A stretch of DNA of 64,000 nucleotides from Muraenolepis orangiensis. Taxonomy: Eukaryota; Chordata; Actinopteri; Gadiformes; Muraenolepididae. The notes beneath the pieces were generated by a model. It worked only from the letters and a program-made list of their open reading frames with translations, did not search any database and had not been told where the DNA came from. Below, one piece after another: positions 1-13,082 of this stretch; within the stretch, counting starts at the first letter, position 1; each line of letters begins with the position of its first letter. The position numbers were made by a program, and so were the translations under genes. Where the stretch lies: NCBI GenBank assembly GCA_027704905.1, contig CM051002.1, positions 4,443,351 to 4,507,350 of the forward strand, in the 5' to 3' direction.

Positions 1-121
1 GGACGACATTTCCACAAATCTATTGTCAACAATTAATGGGGGAATTAATTGTAGTTCAACATTACAATTATGTACGTGACTGAAGTGGGTCTCCTTTAGG
101 GTAAAGACACGATCGCCGGTA

Positions 122-303
122 TGTGTCCTGTGTGTCTAACGGTGTATACCTGCCAGGGAGACGGTATGAATCCTTGTGTGTCTAGCGGTGTATTCCTGCC
201 CAGGAGAGGGTATGAGTCCCGTGTGTCTAGCGACGTAGAACTGCGCAGGAGACGGTATGAGTCCCGTATGTCTAGTGGTTTAGACCTGCTCAGGAGACAG
301 GGC
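122..303. repeat. 45-bp minisatellite, about 4 copies
   Basis: The motif TGTGTCTAGCGG recurs at 131, 177, 222 and 267, a spacing of 46, 45 and 45 bp, and each unit also contains GGAGACGGTATGA. Because 45 is a multiple of three, one frame stays open across the array (121-414, 97 codons), but the peptide matches nothing I know and I do not call it a gene. Confidence 0.8.
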
Positions 304-1947
304 TTCCAAGCAAAACCGTCAGGCAGTAGAATTCCCCTCTATAGAGCTATCGTTCAGTCGTTCAGCATTTCTACACAATCAGCAAATCACAAAGTACCCT
401 GGCCTAAACAATAGCCTAACTAAAACACAATTTAACTGGATAAGTCCCACGTGCAGTCTGCTAGCTCTACAGAAGTTTAAAAGCAGTTAAAAACGGCGAG
501 GCCAGTGGAGCTCCGGTGTGAATGTAACTCACATAGATTGTATCAAAACAAGGTTCAAACTGATTCTCGATTTGTGTGTCGATTTGTGTGAAACCTTATC
601 TGACTTTTCAGACATAAAAAAAAGGTATCTGATCTTTGTGTTTTTTTATTGAGAAAGAATAGTTAAAGGTCATTTTAGACCATTTTGACAGCCTCTTAGC
701 CTAGCTCAACAATACAAGCTTGGCCTTGGCGTGTGTGCAACACTCGGCTACAGTGCTGAGCTTAGCTTATCTGTATATGTATTAGGCCTTTAACCACTGC
801 TGTGGTATCGATGGACTCGATACCACGATGGAAGCTACAGGTCTTTCCTCAATTCAGAGGAAACGTATGAAATGTGGTTCAGATCAAGGTTCCTCTCAAA
901 AGACCACCACGTCTTCTTCTCTACATGAACAGGAACATGTAATGTAAGAATGGCTGGGCTGAACGCCGTCCGTCTGATACGGTACAGGAGACCTAACACC
1001 ACTCAATGGGCTTTGTGCAAATCACCTCTGTTAAAAGAAGCAGGAGATACAAAACAGTTCAGCTGCAGCACTGTCATTCACCAGAGAACCCAGACACACC
1101 GTATGTGAGGAAATATAGTTTACCGAATGCCTCTCGCATCAACATCACACAGATCAGGTTAAGGGAGCCAACCATACACATATTGTTTCACATTTGTCGG
1201 TCATTAAGCTACAATAAACATTTTGGTAAAAAATGATTGGTCTTAAATGTAATTCCTACTGGCATTGAAAAAATCTAAATCTAACTTGCCTCAGTCCGTA
1301 TGAACACGTGTGTGTATGTTTGTGTGTGTAAATCCAATAATTGATTCAGGCGTTGAAGGTATGTGTATGTTTATTTGGGCAAGAGAGAACACATGAAGAG
1401 ACAAACACGAGTGTTTATGGGGGAAGATAGTACAGCAATGTATGGATGATATTGTTCTTTATGTGAAATTTAATTTCAGTGAATAATGAGCATTTCCATA
1501 TTGTTTTATTTTTATTTGAAAAATGTGAGCCAATGTTGTTTTTTTTGCAGTATGGGAAGTTTTAAAAATAAGTTATAATACAGTTCTTCATATGAAAAAC
1601 AATTAATCAGCACTAATTCAAGCATGGAGGGCATTTCACAACACATTGCAACACAAATAAATGCTGTCTTCAAAATATGAACTCTGTAAAAAAAAAAGTG
1701 AACTGTGTAATCTACTGTATAACTCTCTTTTCTTCTATTCCAAAAGTACACACTTGAACAAAGTTTTGTTCTGTCATCTGTTCCTCTGTTTTGGGGACAT
1801 TGCCTATAGGGCCTATGTGTCCTGGGGACACATTTCGCTTCACGCCTTCAATGTAACATTTAAGTTGTTTGTAAATGGTATGCATGTTGTGCCACACATT
1901 GAGTGTAGCTGGCGGTACCCCTAGATAGTACAGACAGAGTCGGAGGC
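304..1947. other. No supported gene
   Basis: AT-rich, non-repetitive sequence with short open frames only. I see no splice-flanked coding block and no recognised transposon. A weak TG-rich patch lies at 1300-1330. Confidence 0.6.
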
Positions 1948-2345
1948 AAAAAAGGAGTTTAAAAACCGTAGGCGTCTTTATTGTTTCGGGTAGAAAACAG
2001 CGTGTATGGTGCCCCAAAGAATAAACTATATGAGGTTTGAGCTATGTGTGTGAAAATTCTGGAATGAATAATACCATGTATAAAGTGACTTACTTGTCTG
2101 TGAAATGGGAATCCAACAAGGGGGTGTTGTTTAATGTGCTGCGGGGAAAAGGCTGAGTCCAAAACAAACAAAAAAACATCCATGGCAAAATCGAAATCCA
2201 ACAAGAGCAACATACGCAGACTTCGCAGAGATTGACAAAAGTGTATTCACGGGAGATTGCAAAAGGGTATTCACAGAGGAGGCTAGAGAGTCTTGGGTTG
2301 TAGAAAATGGGAAAGTTCTGGCAACAAATGAACAGGGGGGGAGCA
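1948..2345 (-). repeat. 3' LTR of the gypsy element
   Basis: It aligns with 5018-5435 through shared blocks such as GTAGGCGTCTTTATTGTTT, GTGTAAAGTGACTTAC, GTGCTGCGGGGAAAAGGC and GTTCTGGCAAC. AATAAA on the minus strand (1977-1982) sits near the LTR 3' end, as expected for a polyadenylation signal. The many indels between the two LTRs suggest an old insertion. The right boundary is approximate. Confidence 0.75.
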
Positions 2346-2369
2346 GGTGGGCTGAAGCGTGATCATGGT

Positions 2370-2817
2370 CTACTGTGACGGCGTGTCCTCCTGGGTGTAG
2401 TAACCCCAGGTGGATGCAAGGTGGAGGCAGAGGAGCATGGCTAGAGAGGAGAGTGGTACCCCCTTCCCTAGGGGCGACACCCCTACACCCCTGAGGGGGG
2501 TGGGCCTGGTAGAAGTCGGTGAGCAGGGATGGGTCGACCAGGTATGAAGCAGGGACCCAACTGCGATCCTCCAGACCGTAGCCCTCCCAGTCCACCAGGT
2601 ACTGGAATCATCTGCCCTGTCGACGGACTGCCAGGAGCTCCTTAACCAACCAGACTGGGTTGCCATCTGTGAGGACATGGGGAGGTGCAGGGGCTTGGGC
2701 ATAGGTAGACAGGGTGCTGACGGACAAGGGTTTTAACAGAGACATGTGGAACATGGGATAACATTCATGGAATGGGGAGGTCAAGACGTACCGCAGAGGG
2801 GTTGAGGACAGAAACAA
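2370..2817 (-). pseudogene. Gypsy integrase C-terminus and chromodomain remnant
   Basis: Two overlapping minus-strand frames carry this part. The upstream one (2817-2608) has the post-integrase region with FHMSLLKPL and a proline-rich linker ending VRRQGR. The downstream one (2595 onward) has the chromodomain signature [18 protein letters not shown]. Chromodomains of fish gypsy elements are thought to guide insertion to particular chromatin. The join between the two pieces is out of frame. Confidence 0.8.
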
Positions 2818-2879
2818 TGGTGGGGGGCCGACATAACGGAGGTTAAGTTTAGAGTAATATTAACTTACAATTAACTTAC

Positions 2880-2975
2880 AAAAGGCCTGCCACACCTTGG
2901 AACTGGGGATCACAGTCCGACACAATGTCCTGAAGGATACCGTGGAGGCAGATAACGTGAGTCACTAGGAGATCT
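2880..2975 (-). pseudogene. Gypsy integrase core fragment
   Basis: On the minus strand, a short stretch reads LHGILQDIVSDCDPQF. It corresponds to the integrase block around the second catalytic Asp of the DDE triad (usual form LHG-P-DIVSDRGPQF). The Arg-Gly of that block is changed to Cys-Asp. The zinc-binding N-terminus and the rest of the core are absent. Confidence 0.65.
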
Positions 2976-2989
2976 GGGGTCTTAGCGGA

Positions 2990-3175
2990 GGGGAGCGTGA
3001 CATAGTGGGCCGCTCTCAGGGAAGAGACGAGACAGCCTGACCCCGGGAGAGGTCGAAACGGCTGAAGAACAGGGACCAGCGTGCCTGGCGGGAATTCAGC
3101 CGCTTGGCTGTACGGCGGTAGGTGTCTTCCACTCGTCCCCCTCTCTGATGCGGACGAGGTGGTGACGTTATGGAG
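2990..3175 (-). pseudogene. Gypsy RT and RNase H fragments, internally deleted
   Basis: The minus strand around 3165-3125 reads VRIREGDEWKT, a conserved gypsy RT block. Around 3105-3040 it reads RQARWSLFFSRFDLSRGQ, the RNase H block. The several hundred bases that separate them in intact elements, including the RT YVDD motif, are missing. Confidence 0.7.
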
Positions 3176-3243
3176 GTCTATAAAAAATGGTGGAGTGGGT
3201 CAAGGGTTCGAACATGGAGCTCATCATTGGTAAGGGGTAGCGA

Positions 3244-3492
3244 TTATTTTGTGATGTCATTCAGTGCCCGAAAGTCTATGCAAGGGCAGAAGTCACCGCC
3301 CTTCTTCCTAACAAAAAAAAACCCTGCTGCGCGGGAAGAAGAAGGGTGGATGATTCCGGATGCCAGGGTCTTCTCAGGAACGGAGAGGTTGTACAGCCGC
3401 CCGGAGGGGAGGGGGACGACAGGGAGTAGGTCTATGTAGCAGTCATAGGGACTAATAGGTGGAAGGGAAAGAAAGTGCTCCTTGCTGAACAC
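3244..3492 (-). pseudogene. Gypsy reverse transcriptase N-terminal fragment
   Basis: An 82-codon minus-strand frame contains [34 protein letters not shown] and [26 protein letters not shown]. These are the ordered blocks leading into the gypsy RT palm. The helix between SVPE and ASGII is deleted. The frame then ends where RT should continue. Confidence 0.8.
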
Positions 3493-3526
3493 CTAAGCCA
3501 GGTCGTGGTACATGGAAGGAATTCAA

Positions 3527-4081
3527 TCAGGAGGGGAAGGCACGGGTCTGGGGTTTTAGGCAGGAGGAGAAGCTGTCCGCAGGCAGTTGGTGTGGCAGGA
3601 AGAACTCCATCCGATGTTGCTGCCTGAGGTCCAGCAGATTGTGTCTCTCGAGCCAGTGTCTGCCAAAGAACAGTGGAGCAGTGGGACCGTGAACCACTAG
3701 GAACCAGGTGGACTCATGGTGGTTTCCAGAAATGGACAGGCTTATGGAGGCAGTGCTCTGAGTGATTGGGATCAGGGGGTGGCCATCCAAGGCGTGAACG
3801 GTGAGGGGTTTCTTGAGAGATAACAAGGGGATCCCTGCCTGCTTAACCATGGTGGTGTCTATGTTGAGAGAGTCTCCTGTCCCCAGGACAGCGTGATGGA
3901 GAAAAGTCGGTTCCCAGACGGCTGCTGGTTGGGAGGAAGGGTCATCAGGCTCACCAGGGTTCCCAGACCTAGTGAGCCTGGCCTTTTGGCATCTGGGGTC
4001 GGTTAGGACAGGTTCAGTTTTTCCACAATAGAGGCAGAGTCGGTCCCCTGGTCTCGCTCCTCCGTAGACAGTCGGGAGCAA
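3527..4081 (-). pseudogene. Gypsy gag zinc knuckle and aspartic protease remnant
   Basis: The 184-codon frame begins in a nucleocapsid knuckle (RLCLYCGKTEPVL) and runs into a retropepsin-like region. The usual D-S/T-G active-site triplet is not intact: the corresponding block reads LGTGDSLNIDTTMV. FLVVHGPTAPLFFGRHWLERHN is the typical protease C-terminal block. It overlaps the gag frame at its N-terminal end, consistent with a frameshift in what was one polyprotein. Confidence 0.75.
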
Positions 4082-4576
4082 CCCACCTGCATCGGCTCCT
4101 CCATGGTCAGGGTCTTGGGATGTGAGGGAGGAGGTCTATGGGGAGCCACAGGGAACATAGCATAGGGAGAGGTATGGTGAGTAAGGGGAGATGAGGGAGG
4201 AGGCCTACGGGGAGCCACAGGGAACACAGCATCGGGATGACGATCTGACTCACGGTCCCTCTCCGCAAGTCATTGGCCCATCAACAGGGTGACTGAGATC
4301 AGATCTTTAAGGCTATTACGACTATCCCTCATGATACCATCCTTAATAGCCTCACTCAGTCCCTGTCTATACACGCTCTGCAGCACTCTATCATCCCACC
4401 CACTCTCTGCAGCCAAGATGCGGAAGTCCACAGTGAAATCGGGCACGGGCCGAAAGATGGAGTCGAGTGGCCGCATCCCGGCCATCGGAGGTGTGGTCAA
4501 AAACTAGCTTAAATTCCTCAATAAATAAAAATTGGTGGAAAATTCTGAATTGTCCAAAAAAATTGTGGTGGCCCAA
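4003..4576 (-). pseudogene. Gypsy gag capsid/nucleocapsid remnant in several frames
   Basis: Minus-strand pieces read FIEEFKLVFDHTSDGRDAA (4576 onward), DFRILAAESGWDDRVLQSVY and GLSEAIKDGIM (4500-4270), then EEPMQVGCSRLSTEERDQG (4227-4003). These match, in order, the retrotransposon gag capsid and the start of the nucleocapsid. They sit in three frames, so at least two frameshifts have occurred. A duplicated proline-rich segment is seen at 4120-4225. Confidence 0.75.
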
Positions 4577-5006
4577 TTCAGTGCTCTACCAGATAAATGG
4601 GACAAAATAAAAGCTACCTTAGCACCCTCACTACAATAATGACTTGGCTGAAAAAAAAAGCTCACAGTGAGTCAAAAAGCCACAAAATAAATCAAAATGT
4701 CCCTCAAATGGTCTGGGGTTTGCCAACGAGGGTTCCGTCAGGGGTAGAGAAGGGGAGCGGGCGGTCGAGATCTCTCCCGTTGGAAGAACGACGCGGTAGA
4801 CTAGGGTGACAGCCGGCGGGAGGCAGGGAGAGTTCTAGCAGCCAAGAGCGTCTGGACCTCCCGCTCGTGTCGATCCGATCGAGTGTTCGCCTGACTGAAC
4901 GCGTTCTCCAGCCGAGCAGCCATCTTCAGGAACGGAAATCATTTCTGCTGCAGGGTCTGGATCAACGCTGCTGATCCTTAGAACAATCGGACCCGTCTGC
5001 TGTACT

Positions 5007-5017
5007 ACCGGGTTCCA
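5007..5017 (-). promoter_or_regulatory. Primer-binding-site-like sequence
   Basis: Reading minus from 5017, TGGAACCCGGT directly follows the presumed end of the 5' LTR. PBSs of LTR elements begin TGG because they pair with the CCA end of a tRNA. Which tRNA is meant was not determined. Confidence 0.5.
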
Positions 5018-5433
5018 AAAAGGAGTTCAACAACCTGTAGGCGTCTTTATTGTTTATTGCTCTAAAGAATAAACTGATATGAGGTGTGAACAATCAACTA
5101 TGTGTGTGTGTTAATTCGAAAGTAATAATACAATGTGTAAAGTGACTTACGTGACTGCAAATTTTGAATCCAAACAGGGGGTGTTGTAATAATGTGCTGC
5201 GGGGAAAAGGCCAAAACAAACACAAAAATATCCAGGGTAGAAATCAAAGTCGAAAAATCCAACAAAACAAACAAACAAGCGAAATAGCCCAACGCGGAAA
5301 AACAGGGTTCACAGGAGATTGCAAAAAGGGTCTTCACTGGGAATCACGGAGGAATTGTCTAGAGAGTCTCAGGTGGTAACAACGAGAACGTTCTGGCAAC
5401 GAGTGACAAGGGAGTGGAGTCTAAATAGGGAGC

Positions 5434-5435
<2 letters not shown>
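5018..5435 (-). repeat. 5' LTR of the gypsy element
   Basis: This is the partner of 1948-2345. A minus-strand AATAAA lies at 5046-5051, in the same relative place. The similarity stops near 5430, just where a (TG)n tract has expanded, so the outer LTR boundary and any target duplication are obscured. Confidence 0.75.

Positions 5436-5525
<90 letters not shown>
5436..5525. repeat. (TG)45 microsatellite
   Basis: This is an uninterrupted TG tract at the outer edge of the 5' LTR. The His-Thr and Cys-Val frames across it are repeat artefacts. Confidence 0.95.
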
Positions 5526-5527
<2 letters not shown>

Positions 5528-6039
5528 GACTCTCCCATTGGGACCTGTAGGTCAACACCTGTCCCATGTTACCTTGAACAGTAGCAAGCGCTTCTGTCAA
5601 ACTTCTGACCAAAGGTGAACTGAAATTATGAGTCAAAATCATTTGAACCGATCCACCCAGGGCTCAGTACATTTTTTATTGTTTTGTTCTCTGTGAATAA
5701 ATGAGGGTTCTTGGATATAAAGGTGGGAAAAGGGCATTTTGCATGGAGCAGGTTCAAAGACCAACGTGTTTCATAAATGTCAAAACTCTAACTAGCTTCA
5801 CCTCACACAAACCCATTAGCCTCATGATGAACAAAAACTAACTACAGTTTTCGTTATTCCAATTTAAATCAAGTCATGACACGTTTTAGCAGCTGAAAAT
5901 ATTATTATTTAAATTATAAATATAAATATAAATATACACAGAATGTGTCCAATGTGACATTAAATTTAAAATATTTGTTGCAATATCAAATATATACAGT
6001 ATATTCAATTCAAGAAACTTTATAAACTATATAAACTAC

Positions 6040-6122
<83 letters not shown>

Positions 6123-6250
6123 AAAATAATATATGTGTGAGTGTGTGTGTGCGTGTGTTTGTGAAAAATAATATTTATATGTGAAATAAATCTATTATAT
6201 ATCATTTGAAATAAACAAGGGCATCGTTCAGCCAAGTAGGGAGGGAGTCC
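5526..6250. repeat. AT-rich spacer with (TA)n(TG)n tract at 6041-6118
   Basis: Apart from the compound TA/TG microsatellite and short TG patches to 6165, nothing recognisable is seen. Confidence 0.8.
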
Positions 6251-6254
6251 TTAT

Positions 6255-6607
6255 CCCAAGTGAAGGAGTTCAAGTATCTCGGGGTCTTGTTCTCGAGTGA
6301 GGGGAGGATGGAGCGTGAGATTGACCGGAGAACAGGTGCAGCGGGAGCGGTATTGGGTGCCCTTTACTGCACCATTGTAACCAAAAGAGAGCTGAGCCAG
6401 AATGCACACGTAGAAAGGAGCCAGTTGAGGTGGTTTGGGCATCTAGTAAAGATGCTTCCTGGTCGCATCCCGAGGGAGGTTTTCCAGGCACATCTAACTG
6501 GGAAGAGACCACAGGGCAGACCGAGGTACAGGTGGGGTGATTACATTTCCACGCTGGTCTGGGAGAGGGAAGTTTGGAGTCCCCTGCTGAAGCTGCTGCC
6601 TCCGTGA
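6255..6607 (+). pseudogene. LINE reverse-transcriptase C-terminal fragment
   Basis: A 115-codon frame reads EFKYLGVLFSSEGRMEREID, then HVERSQLRWFGHLVKMLPGR, GKRPQGRPRYRWGDYIS and a terminal REVWSPLLKLLPP. These blocks close the polyprotein of a LINE family that is very common in fish. Two internal pieces are missing, one after KRELSQNA and one before REVW. The frame is still open, so both deletions happened to preserve it. No RT catalytic residues are present. Confidence 0.8.
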
Positions 6608-8072
6608 CCCGACCATAAATAAACGGTAAACGATCGTTTAGCCATTGCTCACATAAGTCAGACACGTCCCTCGTCGAAATAGTGGAAGAAATGTCAGGAG
6701 AGATCGACAGGCTCAGTGGATTTTTTTTCTTCCAGCGATGATATGCAAGACTTTGAATGAGCTTTACTCTCCATCCTCCTGCCCCCCCACCCCCAACACT
6801 GCCTTTCATCCAGTGGGGGTGCGATGAAAGCAACAAATAACCAATCAGTCTGGTCTCTGGTCTTATAGCTTGACAGACAGACAGACACACACACACACAC
6901 ACACCACACACACACACACACACATACACACAAGTTGAGTATGAACACGAAACACGCCTGTCACAGAAAATAAAGTGAACATTTTAATAAGTTGGAGGAG
7001 CAGGGAAGTTATTACTGTACTAATGGAAGTAAACTTGAGGAGATAGAGGAGAACGGTTCGCCGGATGGCATTGAAATAAGAAGAGGAATTGTTTTCCCCT
7101 TTGCATCTGGCTGGTGACACACACCTGCCTCACACAAAGTGACAATAAAGCAGAGAATCCTGAGATACTGTAGTATTTTAACATCAGCAATGGCTGAATT
7201 TTCTAACTTTGTTTTGCTTCTTTATAACTAACTAATACCACGTGGAGTCCAATAACCAGCACGACTTTGATTCACTGAAAAACAATTTTTCATAAACAGA
7301 TACTGTACAGCTTGGGTAAATATAGCTTGGGAGCATTTGGGCTTTGCATTTGCGGCTGCAGTTTCTCAAGACAAATTGGACGCTTTTGTAGTTTTATTCT
7401 CTGTCTTGCTTGAGCTTGGGTGTGCGTTTCAATGTTAATTGCCCGTTTTAAAAGCAGACGCCAAACCCTTTCCAAACAGCTAATGTAAACCCATGGAGGC
7501 GGGACTCCACTGATAAGGACTCCTGTGATGGGGGAAAGAAAGAAAACGCCAGCAGAAAACCGTAACAGTCAACAGTCAACAGTCAACAGTCAACAGTCAA
7601 CAGTCAACTCCATCGGAAATCGCCATCTATTTGCGTCCGTGGTCTGTTTGACGATGGATTGGCGGCTACCACAAGGTTGTTATAAGCAGTGCAGAATGAT
7701 TGTGAAAGAGAATAAAATAAAATAATGAGTTTCACATTATGGCCGGCTCATATATATTTTGCATCATTACCATCAACATATCTTGCTGGCATTTTGACAC
7801 ATCCACAAAGATGAAGCGGGTGGTTGAAAGTCACAAAACGCCGCACAGGCGGGACCCTGGCAATTATTCTGGCAGTCAATTACTGACCTTTGAACTTAAA
7901 AAAAATGTAAGCTAAGGTCCAGTGTGGGCCAGCAGGCTCCCTGTAACGGTCATCCTCTGGATCTGCAAACAGCCATGTGTGTAAAACACCCCGAGTGAAC
8001 ACACACACATTCAGATGGATTTGACCAGAAAAAAACGATTTCAGCTTTCTGATGGCGTGTGTCTTGTTCTAG

Positions 8073-8103
<31 letters not shown>

Positions 8104-8205
8104 GGGGGGGGGGGGGGGTCCAAATGACCTGGTGTGACTCACTCACAGAACACCTCCTCACTAACAATCAATCACATATCATCTTGAACCATCCAAACAC
8201 TTCAC
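6608..8205. repeat. Spacer with short tandem repeats
   Basis: It contains a CA tract (6884-6930), a seven-base array of AACAGTC (about 7565-7606) and a (TG)14 followed by a G-run (8076-8118). No gene is supported. The 66-codon frame at 7525 merely reads through the AACAGTC array. Confidence 0.75.
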
Positions 8206-8395
8206 GATTCAAGATTCAAGATTAAACATGTTTCAAATTGCCATTTGTAATGGAATGCTTACTCCCCATTCCCTCCCGCAGTATGAATTCCTACAACAAT
8301 ACTAAACTAAACTATACAATACTATACTATAAATAAAACTATATACTACCTATAATATGCTATACTATATACTTTAAATCTGAACTGTTGATAGA
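8206..8395 (-). mobile_element. LINE family B 3' tail
   Basis: The left end is (GATTCAA)n, the complement of a (TTGAATC)n tail. It is followed by the family-diagnostic GGAATGCTTACTCCCCATTCCCTCCCGCAGTATGAATTC and a run of ACTATACT repeats. It is a short 5'-truncated copy without coding sequence. Confidence 0.75.
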
Positions 8396-9416
8396 ACTGC
8401 ATATCCCTGCTTCTGTATATACATTTATATATGCCATATTGGTGTGTGTGTGTCTATGTGTGTGCGTGTGTGGCTGTGTGCGTATGTGTGTGTTTGTGTG
8501 TGTCTCTCTGTCTGGTGTGGTACTGCCAGCGCAGCACCCAGCAAACACAACCTCTTAACGGCGTGTTGTCACAAACCATCAAGAAATGAAAAACTACAGG
8601 CCTGCTCATTTGAACACACTGTAGGTGTTGTCAGGTGGGGGCAGTGCCGTCAGAGAGGTCCACGCTTCAGTGGACGGAGCATTTAGCTGCTGCGTCACCC
8701 CTCCCCCCCACCCCCCCTGCGGGGTCACGCTGCTGCCTGACAGACGTCCTTCTCCATAGGAGCCCGTCAGCCGGGAGCTGGAGTGACAAGTCATTCCCTC
8801 AGACTGATACCCAGTATAATATCATTTTGTCGTCCTGCAGGTTGGTTGGGGGGGAGAGGTGGGGGGGGGGGGGGAATCACCCTGTGGGCGAAAAGAGGGA
8901 GTTGTTTTTATGCTTCCTGACAAACAAAAACAAAATTACTTTTTAAATATTCCTGTTTGAGTTTATTCTTTGCTTTTTTTTTAAACCTGAATTCAAATGG
9001 ATCATTTGTGTAGTATATATATATTGAGATTGGTGCTTGGCAGAAGTCAAAGAGTTGGTTATTATACAAGATACATAAACAAGGACGCAGGTGTGTCTCT
9101 GCATGTGTGTGTGTGCATGCGTGTTTGCGTGTGTGTGTGCAGGCGTGTGTGCGTGCGTGCGTGCATGTGTGCGCTTGTGTGTGTGTGTGTGGGGGGGGGG
9201 GGGGTTTGAGCTTATGTGTGCGTGCGTGCATGCGTGCATGCGCGTGCATGTGCGTTTGCATGTGTGTGTGCATGTGTGTGCGTGCATGTGTGTGTGCATG
9301 TGTGCGTGCGCATGTGCATGTGTGTGTGTGTGTGTGTGTGTGTCTAGGAAGCGACTATAACCGACCAGGGAGAGAGAGAACGAAAAGCTGAGGTAAACAG
9401 GGGTAACCAAAGCAAA
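8396..9416. repeat. TG-, GCATG- and G-rich compound repeats
   Basis: It includes a degenerate TG tract (8440-8510), G-runs (8860-8875 and 9190-9204) and a long TG/TGCATGCG compound array (9090-9345). All long open frames here are repeat artefacts. Confidence 0.85.
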
Positions 9417-9727
9417 GCCTCACTCAGAAGGACCCCCCCAATAAACAATCGTATGGCGCTCATTGCATTTTTCCTTTACATCATCAACTGTCCGGCGACT
9501 GCATCATGCATAATGCATGATGCATGCGTTCTGGTGCGGTTCCACGGCGTCTTCTTCCCAGAGGAAGAGTGCCTCTTGGGGGTTAGAAAGCGCAGCTCAT
9601 TGACTCTGACACTGATCACAGTGCGGTGTGGTGAGGGACGTATTGTGGTGATTCTTCATTGTGGTGTACATTCGAGGGATTCTGCCCTGACTGTACGTCA
9701 TATGGGGGCTTGTAATTTGGATGATTT

Positions 9728-10004
9728 TGAGTGTACACACACAGTGAAATTTGATTATCTGCATTTAACCCATCCTAGTATTAGGAGCAGTGGGAAGCTA
9801 TTGTATATACAGAGCCCGGGGAGCAGTGTAGGGGTCTGTTGCCTTACTCAAGGGCACCTCGGCAGTGCCCAGGAGGCGAACTGGCCCCTTTATTCCAAGT
9901 ACCAGTTCTTACTCCGTACTTGGTCCGTTTTTTCCGGGGACTTGAACCGGCGACCCTTCTGTTTCCAAGCCCAAGTCGTTACAGACTTGAGCTACTGCCG
10001 CCCC
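9728..10004 (-). mobile_element. tRNA-derived SINE
   Basis: The right end, read minus, is GGGCGGCAGTAGCTCAAGTC followed by a B-box-like CCGGTTCAAGTCC. These are the pol III A and B boxes of a tRNA head. The body contains the shared CAAGGGCACCTCGGCAGTGCC block, AACCCATCCTAGTATTAGGA and a GTACACACACAGTGAAAT end. Related copies lie at 29846, 45460, 53553 and 60066. The 202-codon frame overlapping it is not a gene. Confidence 0.8.
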
Positions 10005-10310
10005 ATGTCTATTTTTCTCGTGGAGCGAGTTCCATTTAAGACCTCCTTAGCTCCCAAATGAAAAAACAAGTAGCGCTTTGTACCTGACATGTGTCACTTA
10101 TGCCTCACGTTCTCCAACTGCGTGTGCAACCCGAGCATAAGGTCTGTGTTTCCAGGTCGCTGGTGGGGTCTGCACGGCCATTCCCCCCAAGCGGCCGTGG
10201 GTTCAGGGTTAGCGTTGGTCCCTCCTGACCAGAGTGACATTTAAAAACAACCCGTTTCACCAGGGCCAAGAACCCCAGCCATTGGGTCGCAAATGTGTGG
10301 CACCCCTGAC

Positions 10311-12478
<2,168 letters not shown>

Positions 12479-12491
12479 CTCTCTCCTCCAG

Positions 12492-12613
12492 ACAACCAGG
12501 CCATGGTGTCCCACTCTGAGGTGAGCATCCATATCCTGGACATGAACGACAACCCTCCTGAGCTGGCCACGCCCTAAGAAGCCCTCATCTGTGAGGAGGC
12601 CAAGCCCGGGCAG
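12492..12613 (+). pseudogene. cdh22: Type II cadherin exon (end of an EC repeat), cadherin-22-like, with nonsense codon
   Basis: The acceptor TTTCTCTCTCCTCCAG is followed by a 122-bp exon starting in codon phase 1. It reads (D)NQAMVSHSEVSIHILDMND, then NPPELATP, then a TAA stop, then EALICEEAKPGQ. The LDMNDNPPE block is the calcium-binding linker at the end of an extracellular cadherin repeat. ATP-x-EA-(I/V)CE-AKPGQ is where type II cadherins begin the next repeat, and x is normally Tyr. One base change converts that Tyr codon to TAA. The exon ends CAG followed by GCAAGT, a rare GC donor with an otherwise perfect donor context. Cadherins are single-pass homophilic adhesion receptors. Assignment to cdh22 rests mainly on the downstream exon. 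An assembly error could explain the stop. Confidence 0.75.
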
Positions 12614-13082
12614 GCAAGTCGACTAGTGTGCCGCACTGCATCACTCGAGGTGCTGGAGCGATGCTGTGCAGGGATTTAGAATAAATAAGAGTTATATGAG
12701 ATGCTGCCCTTACTAGTACAGTACACTACAATACAGCTTTGCTTTCCACACAAGGTGGAAGTGTTCCTTTTGTCTCACTTGGCTTTAACGATTTGTAAAA
12801 AGGACATTATAAAAAGGTTATGCAAGACATGCATATCAGAGGATAGTTGAGGAGACTCATTTTAACCCGGGGATAAGGGTATTTTTATGCTGAAGCTGAA
12901 GACTCAGCGTAGATGATCTGGAGAAGGGTGTGGGTGTGTTAGATTAAAGCACAGAAAAAGAAAAGAAAAATAGCCCAGGGTCACGTTCCCCTTTTTAAGC
13001 TTTGGATCCCTTTAATGTAACTCGCAATACGAGGCTGCCATTATGCTCCGGTATAGTGTGATATTGTATTTGTATTTCCTTT
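12614..13082. other. Cadherin intron, no gene seen
   Basis: The sequence after the GC donor gives no further cadherin reading, and I see no repeat family before 13083. Confidence 0.6.

Larger units (their letters stand above)
1948..5435 (-). mobile_element. Degenerate Ty3/gypsy chromodomain LTR retrotransposon
   Basis: Two diverged direct repeats of about 400 bp (1948-2345 and 5018-5435) bracket an interior that reads on the minus strand in the order gag, zinc knuckle and protease, reverse transcriptase, RNase H, integrase, chromodomain. That is the canonical order of a chromodomain Ty3/gypsy element. Every domain is broken by frameshifts or deletions: the interior is about 2.7 kb where intact relatives have 4-5 kb. 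A minus-strand TGGAACCCGG starting at 5017 lies exactly inside the 5' LTR, the place of a tRNA primer-binding site. The copy cannot encode a working protein. Confidence 0.85.

Noticed and set aside
6863..7120. Minus-strand frames near 6.3-7.1 kb
   Set aside because: They are shadows of the LINE fragment and the CA tract.
9453..10061. 202-codon frame
   Set aside because: It runs across the SINE, and the peptide reflects SINE sequence.
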